Shown: piece by piece, positions 43,222 to 52,971 of the stretch
Layout of the letters: every line of letters starts with the position of its first letter
Numbering within the stretch: the stretch's first letter is position 1
Assembly (NCBI RefSeq): GCF_015207705.1
Contig: NZ_JADEWI010000019.1
Location: 1 to 64,000 of the forward strand
Direction of reading: 5' to 3'
From: Nostoc sp. LEGE 06077
Lineage (GTDB): Bacteria > Cyanobacteriota > Cyanobacteriia > Cyanobacteriales > Nostocaceae
DNA: 64,000 nt
Notes under the pieces: generated by a model
Database searches by the model: none
What the model was told of the DNA's origin: nothing
Seen by the model: the letters and a program-made list of their open reading frames with translations, nothing else
Program-made: the position numbers and the translations under genes

Positions 43222-44586
43222 TTACGCTAAAACTAATCTTTCATCCAGTTGTTTGGTAACAAAACGATTGACTGGACGACGCAAACCGAGATTTTCCCGT
43301 AAGGTACTACCTTCGTATTCGGTGCGGAATAGTCCGCGTTTTTGGAGGACGGGAACGACTAAGTTCACGAAGTCATCCAACCCTGTAGGTAAGACGGGCG
43401 GCATGATATTAAAGCCATCTGCGGCACCATTGGTGAACCATTCTTCTAGTTGGTCGGCAATGGTTTCTGGAGTACCAAGTATGGTGCGATGACCCCGCGC
43501 AGTCGCCAGAGCAAGATATAACTGGCGGAGTGTTAGAGTGCCACGAGTTGCCAAATCTTTGACTAGTTTTAGACGACTCTTGTTGTTGTTGGTTTCGTTG
43601 GGCAGTTCGGGGGCTAGATCATCTAAGGAATATTTCGACAGATCGACACCTTTGTAATAGGTTTTTAAAATACCCCAAGCTACATCAGGATGAATTAACG
43701 ATTGCAGAAATTCGTATTTTTCTTGGGCTTCTGCTTCAGTGCGGCCAATGATGGGGAAAGCTCCAGGCATGATTTTCAGATCCTCTGGAGAGCGCCCATA
43801 TTGCGCCAACCGACCTTTAACATCAGCATAAAATTCTTGGGCATCAGCGAGGGTTTGATTGGCGGTGAAGATGACTTCAGCGGTACGTGCTGCTAAGTCT
43901 CTTCCGGCTTCCGAGGCTCCAGCCTGGACAATGACAGGATAACCTTGAGGCGGACGACCAACGTTTAAAGGGCCTTTGACGGAAAAATGTTTGCCTTGGT
44001 GGTTGAGTATGTGTAGTTTATCGGGATCAAAATAAATCCCCGATTCTTTGTCACGGATAAAAGCATCATCGTCCCAGCTATCCCACAGACCTTTGACTAC
44101 TTCGACAAATTCTTCAGCCCGTTCATATCGTTGGCTATGTTCTGGGTGATGTTGCAAGCCAAAATTTGCGGCGGCGTTTTCATTACCTGTGGTGACTACA
44201 TTCCAGCCTGCTCGGCCGTTGCTTAGGTAGTCCAGCGAGGCAAACTTACGTGCGAGGGTGTAAGGTTCTTCGTAAGTAGTCGAGGCGGTAGCAATGAAGC
44301 CAATGTTTTGAGTTACAGAAGACAAGGACGAAAAGAGCGTGACTGGCTCAAAATGCACAAGTTTACCATTGCGTTTTTGTGTTTCTGGAGCGCCACCCCA
44401 AACTCCTGGGCTATCTGCCAGAAAAACTGCATCGAACAAGCCACGTTGGGCGGTCTGGGTAATTTCTTTGTAATGCTCAAAATTAAACCCAGCATCTGCT
44501 TGTGAATCGGGGTGCCGCCATGCGGAAACATGATGTCCAGTGGCTTGAATAAATGCACCTAAACGAAACTTGCGTGTTTTGCTCAT
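43222..44586 (-). CDS. NtaA/SnaA/DszA-family FMN-dependent monooxygenase
   Basis: A 454-residue luciferase-like flavin monooxygenase. The start KTRKFRLGAFIQATGHHVSAWRHPDSQ, the central SLDYLSNGRAGWNVVTTGNENAA and VEVVKGLWDSWDDDA, and the C-terminal GTPETIADQLEEWF and GFNIMPPVLP are diagnostic of the NtaA/DszA/SnaA group. These enzymes use reduced flavin and O2 to oxidise nitrilotriacetate, sulfones, sulfonates or similar compounds. A partner flavin reductase is not adjacent. It is likely the first gene of the catabolic run, with the long upstream region carrying the promoter. Confidence 0.93.
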   Translation of the reverse strand: MSKTRKFRLGAFIQATGHHVSAWRHPDSQADAGFNFEHYKEITQTAQRGLFDAVFLADSPGVWGGAPETQKRNGKLVHFEPVTLFSSLSSVTQNIGFIATASTTYEEPYTLARKFASLDYLSNGRAGWNVVTTGNENAAANFGLQHHPEHSQRYERAEEFVEVVKGLWDSWDDDAFIRDKESGIYFDPDKLHILNHQGKHFSVKGPLNVGRPPQGYPVIVQAGASEAGRDLAARTAEVIFTANQTLADAQEFYADVKGRLAQYGRSPEDLKIMPGAFPIIGRTEAEAQEKYEFLQSLIHPDVAWGILKTYYKGVDLSKYSLDDLAPELPNETNNNKSRLKLVKDLATRGTLTLRQLYLALATARGHRTILGTPETIADQLEEWFTNGAADGFNIMPPVLPTGLDDFVNLVVPVLQKRGLFRTEYEGSTLRENLGLRRPVNRFVTKQLDERLVLA

Positions 44587-45611
44587 CTGCTTTTTTCTTT
44601 TCTATGCGTATAGCTAAAGGCTGTTTGTGCAACGTCAGTCAAATAAATGACGCTACGATAAGTTGGCTAATTCCTAACTAGTCAAAACTCATATATTCAC
44701 TTTTGCCGGAACCTGATCATCTTTGTTAAATGTGCATGGTTATATGGCAAGTTACTGATGAGACAGTGACAAGATTAGGCTTTTAACCGCTGATGTCTGC
44801 TCAAAAACTACTCGAATGGCAGATCAATAAAATTTTTTCTTGTAAAGCTTTACGGAATTTGTATCAGGCATTGCGGTGTTCACCTCTTGCCAGACACTGG
44901 ATGTAGTAATGAAATGCTCTTTCAACAACCAAACTTGTTTGCAGAAGCCGATTAATTGCTCTACAAGAAATTAAATAACCAAACTGTAAGTCAGGTTAAT
45001 ATCACAGCATTACTAGTTTTGCTGTTGCTTGGCGATCAAACAACCACAAATATATGTAGTAGTCTGACTCAGCATATACAGTTTACACATATAGACTCAA
45101 AAAATATGTGCTGTAAAACACAATATCATGAAAGCCTAATTGTTAGTTTGTCGAACATTAAGTATTGCAAAGTGATGAGGGCTGAATAGAAAATTAGCAA
45201 GGGGGAAGTCAAAAGTCAAAAAGCTTATATGGCTTACGCAAAAAAACGGAAAATTAAGGTTTTAGAGCAGGGTGTAAGGGTAAGGGTGCAGTATTCAAAA
45301 CCCTTACACCCCTACACCCAATCCCCACAGACAATTTTGGTGCGTAAGTCCTGATATAGCAATTTCCAAGCACATAAAATACACCCCTCCCCAACCCTCC
45401 CCTTGGCAAGGGGAGGGTTGGGGAGGGGTAATTTTATACCTCACCAGAGTCGGAAAAGCTATATAGTTGCATTGAACTTTTTACAACTTCATGAGTTACG
45501 TGGCTTGATAAGAGTAATTTATTGGGAATTATAATGCCAAGTCTCAGAAATTTAGTTGCTACCAAATAATTGGTTGGTAACTTTTTCTGTATTAAATTGT
45601 AGTGTTGACTA
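44587..45611. other. Long intergenic region (about 1 kb) with repeats
   Basis: The left half is AT-rich and probably carries the promoter of the monooxygenase gene. No ORF is convincing; a 77-codon ORF at 44956 lacks any gene-like character. The right half has short repeats (near 45275-45345) and a very strong G/C palindrome at 45383-45429. It separates the catabolic run from the polysaccharide locus. Confidence 0.6.
45383..45429. repeat. Near-perfect 22-bp-stem hairpin
   Basis: ACCCCTCCCCAACCCTCCCC (45383-45402) is followed by TT-GGC-AA and GGGGAGGGTTGGGGAGGGGT (45410-45429). This gives a 22-bp stem with a 3-base loop. It belongs to the CCCCTCTCC/GGAGAGGGG repeat class. The G-rich arm could also form a quadruplex. 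Confidence 0.88.
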
Positions 45612-46877
45612 ATGACAGATGAATTTAGATGTTACAATTTTGGGTTTCGCGGTAATTTTTACACAAACTGGATTTGGATTTCTCAACATATTCCAGGAAA
45701 ATTAATTTTGATATTGAGCTTTTGGACTTTATCAGGAGCTAATTCACAAGCTGCTCAAACGTATCAAAGTTTGGCTTTACTCTCAGGATTGAAAGAACAA
45801 GTAAACTCAATTAGCAAGTCCGAAGAAAATGATGAAATAAGATTGCTTAAGCAATTAGACACAGCACCCATTTTGATTGCTGCGCCTGAAAATTTTAATC
45901 CTGGTTTGCGTGTACCGCCACCATTACCACCAAAGCCTAGTCCACCTCCAGTATCAACTCCTTCAGAACCAGTTAAGCCATTTGCAGTGTTAGAAGGGAT
46001 TCAGACTAACTTTCGGAATGATACAGATAATTTCGGTCAACGTAATTTGTTTATTGAACCCACATTTCAGTGGCGATCGCCTAATGGGAATAAAATATTT
46101 TTCAAAACAGGCTTTGATTTTTTTGAACAACGAGGTGTGGAATCAGTTAGTAATATTCCTTTACAAATTGGTTGGCAAGGAAAAATTGGCCAAATAACTT
46201 TACAAACAGCAGCCGGGGTTGATGTTTTCGATCGCTTACCCACAGCGATCAATTTCCATACTAAAGTTGAAATCCCAATTGTCCCGCCGAAAGTGTCCTC
46301 CACTGGAAAGTTACTGTCGGGTTTAACTATATCAGCCAACTTAGACCAAAGTCCTTATAAATTTAATGCTCTTACTTTAGACAATCAAATTACGGCTTGG
46401 CGCTTTGGCCCTGATTTATATTGGCAGATTAATCGAGATACGAGTTTATTCTCTTCCTTGCGCTTGGGTAACTACAACGATGGGAACGCGGAAATTCAAT
46501 CGTTCAGTCGGTTAGAACGCAAGTTAGGACAATTTTCTTTAGTGGCTAACTTATTCAACTGGAGTTACGATCGCAATGTAGAAACCACAAATGGCTATTT
46601 TTCTCCCCCAGATTTTTTGGTATACAACGCAGAAGTGGCTTGGGAAGGAGAAATTACTAGTTTCTTGCGTTGTCGCCTGTCTGCAACTGTAGGACAGCAA
46701 CGCCTGAATGGAGAATTTGATAACGCTTATGGTTATGAATCTCGCTGTACAGCCAAGCTTTCGCCCCAATTAGAAGCCGATCTTGACTATGGCTTTACTA
46801 ATGTGCGGAATCAGAACACAGGGGGAAGTGCCTACAGTGGTAACTCTTTCACAGGACAGCTTCGTGTCAAATTTTAA
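45612..46877 (+). CDS. Putative outer-membrane beta-barrel protein of a polysaccharide locus
   Basis: A 421-residue protein with an N-terminal hydrophobic signal (LILILSFWTLSGANSQAAQ, about 31-49). A helical stretch and a Pro-rich linker (VPPPLPPKPSPPPVSTPSEP, 101-120) are followed by about 290 residues of alternating polar and aromatic strands ending in QLRVKF, a terminal Phe typical of outer-membrane barrels. It is followed 98 bases later by a DUF3131 gene on the same strand. The best guess is a barrel for export or anchoring of an extracellular glycan, by context. I cannot name a family. Confidence 0.7.
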   Translation: MTDEFRCYNFGFRGNFYTNWIWISQHIPGKLILILSFWTLSGANSQAAQTYQSLALLSGLKEQVNSISKSEENDEIRLLKQLDTAPILIAAPENFNPGLRVPPPLPPKPSPPPVSTPSEPVKPFAVLEGIQTNFRNDTDNFGQRNLFIEPTFQWRSPNGNKIFFKTGFDFFEQRGVESVSNIPLQIGWQGKIGQITLQTAAGVDVFDRLPTAINFHTKVEIPIVPPKVSSTGKLLSGLTISANLDQSPYKFNALTLDNQITAWRFGPDLYWQINRDTSLFSSLRLGNYNDGNAEIQSFSRLERKLGQFSLVANLFNWSYDRNVETTNGYFSPPDFLVYNAEVAWEGEITSFLRCRLSATVGQQRLNGEFDNAYGYESRCTAKLSPQLEADLDYGFTNVRNQNTGGSAYSGNSFTGQLRVKF

Positions 46878-46975
46878 CTTTGAAAAGGATGTTAGTTAGC
46901 GCTGAAAGCAGGGAAAAATGAAGTTGTTAAGACTTTAACAGCAAAAATGATTTACAAAATAAGGCTTTAGAAAGC

Positions 46976-48424
46976 ATGAGTTCTGACTTTCAACCACCGC
47001 CAAAAGGCTTATCCATCCTTACTTCTGTCGGAGGGGTGGTGACGGCGGTAATTGCGATCGCAGGTTTAAATTTTTGGTCTGGACATCTTGCTCAAAAGAC
47101 ACAAACTACAGCAGTATCAACACCTAAAACTGTTACTTCTACAGCAAACTTGAAAACACAAGCGCAAAAAGTAGCCAAGCTGGATGCTAACTCTGTAGTT
47201 TCACCAGGAACGCCAATTACTCCTAGTGAACTAGTAAGCAAAACACCTTTTATTACGCCTGGATTCAAAAAACTGGATGCAGTTGACATAGCAGCTGCGC
47301 GTCAGGCTTGGTTATATTTCCAACATAACTGGAATGATAAAACTGGCTTAGTGAATTCTGCGGATGGTTTTGCATCTGTCACTATTTGGGATCAAGCAGC
47401 TGCGATCGCCGCTTTGGTGAGTGCGAAAGAACTCAACATTATTACCACCAAAGAATTTGAAGTGAAGATGACTCGGATGTTGCAGACTCTCGCATCCCTA
47501 CCTTTATATAAAGGTGAACTGCCGAACAAAGTCTACAACGCCCAAACTCTCATCCCGGTGAATTACGGTCAGCTAGATAAACAAGAAGAAATTGGTTGGT
47601 CAGCGATTGATTTGGGACGAATGGCGATTTGGCTGAAAATTGTCGAAGCCAAGTATCCGAAAATGCGATCGCCTGTACAAGCTGTTTGGCAACACTGGAA
47701 AGTCAAGCGCCTGACAAAAAACGGACAAATGTACGGTACATCTGTTGTTCAAGGTAAAGAACAGTATAACCAAGAAGGTCGCTTGGGCTATGAAAACTAC
47801 GCCGCCTACGGTTTGAAACTGTGGGGTTTAGATGTCAAACAAGCCTTAGATTATCAGTCAAATACGGCCTTTGTGAATCTTTACGGTCAAGGCATTCCCT
47901 ACGATCGCCGGGACGCGAATAACTCTGGGGGGAATAACTACGTCCTCAGTGAACCTTATATTCTTGATGGCATAGAAACAGGATTTCAAGCACTACCAAA
48001 AGCTTACGCTGATAGAATTTTAGCTGCTCAAGCAGCGCGTTATCAAGCCACACAAGAATTAACTGCCCTGACAGAAGACAATTTAGATCGTCCCCCTTAC
48101 TTTGTCTATAACAGCTTATTTGTGAATGGTAAACCTTGGGCGACAATTACCGATACTCAAGCACAGCATAATAATTTACGTTTTCTCAGTGCCAAAGCTG
48201 CGATCGGTTGGCACGTACTTTACAACACTGATTACACAAGTTCTCTCGCTGATACAGTTTTCACCAAACTAAAATCTGATAAAGGTTGGTACAACGGCTT
48301 ATACGAATATCTACGTCAGCCAAATAAATCTCTCACAGCTAACAATAATGGTGTAATTTTAGAGAGTTTACTTTACAAGCAAGTTGGTAAACCATTGACT
48401 GTTTGGGCAGGCGTTAAGAATTAA
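46976..48424 (+). CDS. Membrane-anchored DUF3131 protein
   Basis: A 482-residue protein. One N-terminal membrane segment (SILTSVGGVVTAVIAIAGLNFW, about 14-35) is followed by a Thr/Lys-rich linker and one DUF3131 domain (about 102-475). Typical blocks are ARQAWLYFQHNWNDKTGLVN, ELPNKVYNAQTL, EIGWSAIDLGRMAIWLKIV, GRLGYENYAAYGLKLWG, YILDGIETGFQ and NNGVILESLLYK. DUF3131 is predicted to form an alpha/alpha-barrel like glycan-active enzymes and often occurs beside or fused to GT2 synthases. The role here is probably periplasmic glycan processing (inference). It pairs with the double-DUF3131 protein at 54097. Confidence 0.88.
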   Translation: MSSDFQPPPKGLSILTSVGGVVTAVIAIAGLNFWSGHLAQKTQTTAVSTPKTVTSTANLKTQAQKVAKLDANSVVSPGTPITPSELVSKTPFITPGFKKLDAVDIAAARQAWLYFQHNWNDKTGLVNSADGFASVTIWDQAAAIAALVSAKELNIITTKEFEVKMTRMLQTLASLPLYKGELPNKVYNAQTLIPVNYGQLDKQEEIGWSAIDLGRMAIWLKIVEAKYPKMRSPVQAVWQHWKVKRLTKNGQMYGTSVVQGKEQYNQEGRLGYENYAAYGLKLWGLDVKQALDYQSNTAFVNLYGQGIPYDRRDANNSGGNNYVLSEPYILDGIETGFQALPKAYADRILAAQAARYQATQELTALTEDNLDRPPYFVYNSLFVNGKPWATITDTQAQHNNLRFLSAKAAIGWHVLYNTDYTSSLADTVFTKLKSDKGWYNGLYEYLRQPNKSLTANNNGVILESLLYKQVGKPLTVWAGVKN

Positions 48425-48915
48425 CCTGAATTCATGAACCTCACCCCAACCCCTCTCCGACGCGGAGAGGGGCTTAAATATCCTGAAAACTAGCAAAACA
48501 AAATCACAGAATGCCTTATACCGTTTCACTTTAAGTTTGATACAAATAGGCCGCAGGGGAGCCAGCGCGTTGGGCGGGTTTCCCGACTTGTAGCGACTGG
48601 CGTGAGCAGAGGAGAAATTATTTGGATCATTTATTTGGTGAAATGGTATTACTCGGCAGATATTACTGTTTGATTAGCTGTTTGACATGCTTTCTTTTGG
48701 TATGATCAAAGCGTTGGGTTAAATAAATTTCCATAAAGAAAATTATTTTTGCTGAAATTAATTAGAAAAGCAAGTTAGCGAGTTGCAAAAATAGATTTAT
48801 GAAGCGATCGCTAACACTGTGGAAATATTAGCCTAGAAAAGAATGTTCTATGTTCTTCCATGCAGATTATTGTATAGGCGGACAACTGCGATCGCGAGTC
48901 GCGAGTCGCTGTTCG
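48425..48915. other. Intergenic region between DUF3131 gene and histidine kinase
   Basis: It contains a CCCCTCTCC-GACGC-GGAGAGGGG hairpin (48450-48472) that may end transcription. A copy of GGGCGGGTTTCCCGACTTG (near 48576) is shared with the surE-pheS spacer, and three GCGAGTC-like units lie near 48893-48909. No gene is visible. Confidence 0.6.
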
Positions 48916-51189
48916 TTAGTGGTGAACTGGGATTTCTATGATAAATTGGGTTCCTTGTCCTTGCATGGAATAACAGAATAATTTACCGTTGTGTTTCTCT
49001 GTAATAATCTGATAGCTGATAGAGAGTCCTAATCCTGTTCCTTTGCCAACAGGTTTGGTCGTAAAAAATGGATCAAAGATATTTGATTGGATCTGCTCTG
49101 GAATTCCTACACCATTATCGGAGATGATGATCTGAACGTAATTCTCTTGAGTCAACTTTGTAGATATGTTTATAATATTTGGAGATTCTTCAATAACTTT
49201 ATAATCTTTCCCTGTGTTAGATGCTTCCAGAGCATCAATTGCATTACTCAAGATATTCAGAAACGCTTGATTAATCTGTCCAGCGTAGCATTCTACCAGG
49301 GGAAAATTACCATAATCTTTGATAATTTGAATAGCAGGACGAGCGACGGTTGCCTCTAAACGATGACGTAAAATTAGCAGCGTATTATCAATGCCCTCAT
49401 GCAGATTCACCGCTTTGAATTCTGCTTCATCTAAGCGAGAAAAGTTGCGTAAGGATAAGACAATTTCTCGAATGCGATCAGATCCAACTCGCATTGATTG
49501 CAGCAAACTGAACAGATCTTGACTAATGAAGTCGAGATCTGTTTCTTCTAACTGTGCTTGAACAACTTCTGGAGGATGAGGTACATTCTGTTGGTAAACC
49601 CACACTAAATTCAACAAGTCTTGTGTGTAAGTATTGACATGGGTAAGATTGCCATGAATGAAGTTGATCGGATTATTAATTTCGTGAGCAATTCCCGCTA
49701 CCATTTGTCCCAAGGCTGACATTTTTTCACTTTGTACCATCTGTGCTTGAGTACGGTGTAGTTCTTGCACGGTCTGTTTTAATGTTTTTGTGCGCTCCTC
49801 AACTCGTTGCTCTAATTCATTATTAGCTTGTTCTAGCTGGGTGAAGGAAGCCTTTAATTGACTAACCATACTGTTGAAAGAACTTGCGAGTTGACCAAAT
49901 TCATCTCGCCGTGAGGTATCCAGATCAATCTCAAAATCACCTTTGGCAAGTTGGTTGCTCGCAATGGTGAGTTGCTGGAGGGGTTTGGTAATTTGTTGAT
50001 ATAACACCGACAAAAGTAACAACACTTCAATCAACAGTGCCACTGCACCGGAAGTTAAGATAAATCGAGCCGTGTTCCAAGCTTGTTCTGATAGCAGTGA
50101 TTTGGGATAAACTGTCACAAAATACCATTCTGGGCCTGCAAGGCGAGTAATTGCTAAATATTCACGGTCTTGGGTATTTTCCAGAACGTGAGTCACTGAT
50201 TGAGCGTTGGTGACTAACTGAAAAATGCGTTTGAGATGAGGATCGTTAATCTTATCAATATTGAGTTGACCTTGGGATTGCTGAATTTCTGCCGTGCGTT
50301 GGGGGTGAACAATTAAGCGCCCATCAGCCCGAAAAATTAGATTGTAAGTGCCTGGTAACTGATCTTTAATTGTGCGCTCCATCAATTCATTCAACACCAC
50401 ATCATGACCCACAACGCCCAAAAAGCGATCGCCATCATATACAGGTAAAATTCCTGAAACCATCCAGACGTTAATACTTGGATCGAGATAAACGCCTGTC
50501 CACTTGGGTAGCCGAGAAGGGTTATGGGTAGGATCAGCAATATAGAAATATTCTTGCTCCGGATTATACACATCAGGAGGTGCTTCCAATACAAGCGGTA
50601 TCCCTTTCCAATAAGTAACCGCCGCATTTTCTGGCATAACGAAATAGGTATCGACAAATCGATTCGACCACGCCAGTCCGTAGGCACTAACTAAGGGGTC
50701 AGCCATTAGCAAGCGATGTTGTAGTTCTTGAGTAATTTGCACATTGCGCCCAATGTATACTCCGGTATATCGAACCGAATCAAACTCTTTGGGCGATCGA
50801 TTTTGCGGAAAATTGCGCCAGGTTCCATCGTTCCACCGGAAATAATGTCGCTTGAATTCCGCTTGGAGATTAATTGTTATGGGTTGCTTGAGTCTGAACA
50901 AAAGTTGCTCGCGCAGCAGTAGCAGATTATCATGCGCCAATTGAAAGGTGCTGCTTTCTTGCTTTCCTCGACCGCCAATGTATTTTTCTAGCTGCTTTTG
51001 GGTTTGGGTTTCCAAATTAGAGATGACATGAACATAGCTGACCCCCGCCGATACGAGTATGACCCCTGTGACTCGTAGAGTCATATTGATCAGCGTTTTG
51101 TGAGTCAGTGAGTTAGGGTACTTTTTGTTAAAATAATTGCATATTGTAGACCACTGTTTGACAAGGGTATTCCTAAACTGGATAAGCAT
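48916..51189 (-). CDS. Cache-domain sensor histidine kinase
   Basis: A 757-residue kinase from the ATG at 51189 (an upstream in-frame TTG at 51228 is less likely). The order is a transmembrane helix (about 32-57), a large extracytoplasmic Cache/dCache region (about 58-370), a second helix (about 376-397), HAMP (398-450), a coiled coil, then HisKA with [19 protein letters not shown] (His about 502) and HATPase with [22 protein letters not shown] and [14 protein letters not shown]. It senses an external ligand. No response regulator gene is adjacent on this strand. It lies between the two DUF3131 genes but reads in the opposite direction. Confidence 0.93.
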   Translation of the reverse strand: MLIQFRNTLVKQWSTICNYFNKKYPNSLTHKTLINMTLRVTGVILVSAGVSYVHVISNLETQTQKQLEKYIGGRGKQESSTFQLAHDNLLLLREQLLFRLKQPITINLQAEFKRHYFRWNDGTWRNFPQNRSPKEFDSVRYTGVYIGRNVQITQELQHRLLMADPLVSAYGLAWSNRFVDTYFVMPENAAVTYWKGIPLVLEAPPDVYNPEQEYFYIADPTHNPSRLPKWTGVYLDPSINVWMVSGILPVYDGDRFLGVVGHDVVLNELMERTIKDQLPGTYNLIFRADGRLIVHPQRTAEIQQSQGQLNIDKINDPHLKRIFQLVTNAQSVTHVLENTQDREYLAITRLAGPEWYFVTVYPKSLLSEQAWNTARFILTSGAVALLIEVLLLLSVLYQQITKPLQQLTIASNQLAKGDFEIDLDTSRRDEFGQLASSFNSMVSQLKASFTQLEQANNELEQRVEERTKTLKQTVQELHRTQAQMVQSEKMSALGQMVAGIAHEINNPINFIHGNLTHVNTYTQDLLNLVWVYQQNVPHPPEVVQAQLEETDLDFISQDLFSLLQSMRVGSDRIREIVLSLRNFSRLDEAEFKAVNLHEGIDNTLLILRHRLEATVARPAIQIIKDYGNFPLVECYAGQINQAFLNILSNAIDALEASNTGKDYKVIEESPNIINISTKLTQENYVQIIISDNGVGIPEQIQSNIFDPFFTTKPVGKGTGLGLSISYQIITEKHNGKLFCYSMQGQGTQFIIEIPVHH

Positions 51190-51228
51190 GGGGCAGCAAA
51201 GATTAGTGTTTAGGTTTAGGATGCCCAA

Positions 51229-51548
51229 AAAATTCTCAACACAAAAGACTACATCAAAAATAAAGTAAGATAGCTTGCAAGAGCAAGTGTTAGATAACTG
51301 GTTGCATCTGTAAGAAACTTGTGTAGTAGCCTTTTGTATTATCTAGCAGTGTTGAAACTTCCACTGATGAGAAAATGTGCAACTTCTTTATTTTCTTATA
51401 GTCGTTAATGCGATCGCTTGTTGTTATCTTGTTTAAGCAGCGATCGCTAATTGGCAACTGCAATGCTCGGTTTTGCAATTCCTGCAATGTTATTAGGTAT
51501 TGGGTATAACGCGTTACTACTTTACTGTCCACGTCCTGGTTTGCAATC
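51229..51548. other. Short intergenic segment left of the IS
   Basis: It has two HIP1 sites (near 51411 and 51440). A minus-strand ORF at 51290-51532 is a by-product of the frame past the pseudogene stop and I do not accept it as a gene. The distal end of the pseudogene lies at 51522-51548. Confidence 0.55.
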
Positions 51549-52616
51549 GGCGTTGTTGCATGAATAGGGAAGATGGTAAATTTTACTTATCACCTATAGA
51601 TTCTGCCCACCGCCGTTGAAAGATGAAAACGAAAGCCCAGTACAAAGTCAAGAATTGGAATGCCTATGATGCAGCACTAAAGCAACGAGGCAGTATAACT
51701 TTCTGGGTGAATGAAGAAGTAATCGAGCAGTGGCACAACGAACAGAAAACAGGAAAAAAGGGAGCATCGAATTATTACTCTGATACGGCGATTGCCACAA
51801 TGGGAACGATTCAGTCAGTGTTTCATTTACCAGGGCGACAAGCAGAGGGGTTTTTAGAATCGCTGTTCACGCTCATGGGAATTGAGCTAGAAGTACCAGA
51901 CCATTCCACGCTATCTCGTCGTTTGAGCAAGCTGTCTGTGGAACTGCCAGTTATACCAAAGGACAAACCTGTTCATCTGGTAGTGGATTCAACTGGTGTA
52001 AAAGTCTATGGTGAAGGCGAGTGGAAAGTCCGCACACATGGAGTAGGAAAACGACGGACGTGGCGCAAGTTGCATCTAGGAATTGATGAGAGCAGTGGCG
52101 AAATTCTCGGTGCGGTTGTAACGACTAATGATGTAGCTGATTGTGAGGTACTACCTGACATATTGGAGCAGATTGTGAAGCCGATAGAGCAAGTTTCTGG
52201 TGATGGTGGCTATGACACATTTGGTTGTTATGACACTATTGCCGAACGAGGAGCCAAAGCCACAATTCCACCTCGTAGCAACGCCAAAATTCAACAACCA
52301 GACGAGATGGTACAGCCGCATCCTAGAGATGAAAACCTGCGCTACTGTAACCAAGTGGGACATAAGCAGTGGAAACAAGAGTCTGGTTATCATCGCCGAT
52401 ATGCGTCCGAAAATGCAATTTTTCGGCTCAAAATCATCTTTGGTGGTAAGTTAAGACGACGTTTTTTTGATAATCAGGCTGTCGAGTTATTTTTACAATG
52501 TGCTGCCCTTAATCGCATGATCCAGTTGGGCAAGCCGGACAGTTACAAAGTGGAAAACTAACTTCTGCTCTAATGCAGGATTGATATGTCTTTTTTTTCT
52601 TTCATGCAACAAAGCC
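51549..52616 (+). mobile_element. Intact IS5-family (IS903-like) insertion sequence, 1068 bp
   Basis: The left end GGCGTTGTTGCATGAA (51549-51564) and right end TTCATGCAACAAAGCC (52601-52616) are inverted repeats with one mismatch in 16, close to the GGCTTTGTTG ends of the IS903 group. A perfect 9-bp target duplication, TTTGCAATC, lies at 51540-51548 and 52617-52625. One transposase gene fills the element. The intact repeats and duplication point to recent insertion. Confidence 0.95.
51623..52561 (+). CDS. IS5-family transposase (IS903 group)
   Basis: A 312-residue DDE transposase. The N-terminal MKTKAQYKVKNWNAYDAALK and QRGSITFWVNEEVIEQW are typical of the group. The catalytic D's are in LVVDSTGVKVYG and SGDGGYDTFG, and the Glu is in YHRRYASENAIFRLK. 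It has the full family length with no frame disruption, so it is probably active. It sits alone within its terminal inverted repeats. Confidence 0.95.
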   Translation: MKTKAQYKVKNWNAYDAALKQRGSITFWVNEEVIEQWHNEQKTGKKGASNYYSDTAIATMGTIQSVFHLPGRQAEGFLESLFTLMGIELEVPDHSTLSRRLSKLSVELPVIPKDKPVHLVVDSTGVKVYGEGEWKVRTHGVGKRRTWRKLHLGIDESSGEILGAVVTTNDVADCEVLPDILEQIVKPIEQVSGDGGYDTFGCYDTIAERGAKATIPPRSNAKIQQPDEMVQPHPRDENLRYCNQVGHKQWKQESGYHRRYASENAIFRLKIIFGGKLRRRFFDNQAVELFLQCAALNRMIQLGKPDSYKVEN

Positions 52617-52658
52617 TTTGCAATCTGCAAAGCCTAATGCCTCCGTATCTAAGAAACT

Positions 52659-52693
52659 GGCGATTCTCTTTCAGAGACACTACGTGAACGCCA
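52659..52693. repeat. SDR-like small hairpin insertion
   Basis: TGGCGATTCTCTTTCAGAGA followed by CACTACGTGAACGCCA has outer arms TGGCG/CGCCA and an inner TCTCT-TTC-AGAGA hairpin. It splits the small pseudogene between EMA and SFLDTEALG. This is the kind of short mobile repeat known in Nostoc. Confidence 0.6.
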
Positions 52694-52971
52694 TCTCAAT
52701 TACAGCTTCAATTGGATATTCAATTTCAGCACCACGAGCAAATAGAGCTTCTCGAATCCTTTGAGGCAAACGTTCCAAAATTACTTCCGGCATCAGCTAG
52801 AGACAGTTGCTCTTGAAATTTAGCTTGCATAACTTTATCTTTCGGTTGGAATTTAGCTCTAAGATGCATAACGTTCCTGGTCAGTGATTGCCAAGAGCCT
52901 TGTATCTTATTCAAGCGGCTTCGATCAGCCCACCGTACCAGAATTGTTACACCTTGCAGAAAAATAACTAA

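Larger units (their letters stand above)
51522..52914 (-). pseudogene. Small conserved gene broken by frameshift, hairpin insertion and IS
   Basis: Removing the IS and one copy of TTTGCAATC joins FLDTEALG (right side) to FADCKPGRGQ followed by a stop at 51522-51524, giving a continuous C-terminal end. Further upstream, MPEVILERLPQRIREALFARG continues to AVIEMA from an ATG at 52793. Between them a 30-base hairpin segment (inside 52659-52693) adds an in-frame TAG. Still further upstream, KVMQAKFQEQLSLADAG (from about 52914) is in a second frame, so a frameshift near 52790 is also likely. The family is a small cyanobacterial protein whose name I do not know. Confidence 0.65.

Noticed and set aside
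44956-45189. 77-codon plus-strand ORF in the 1-kb spacer
   Set aside because: No start signal and no conserved character. AT-rich chance ORF.
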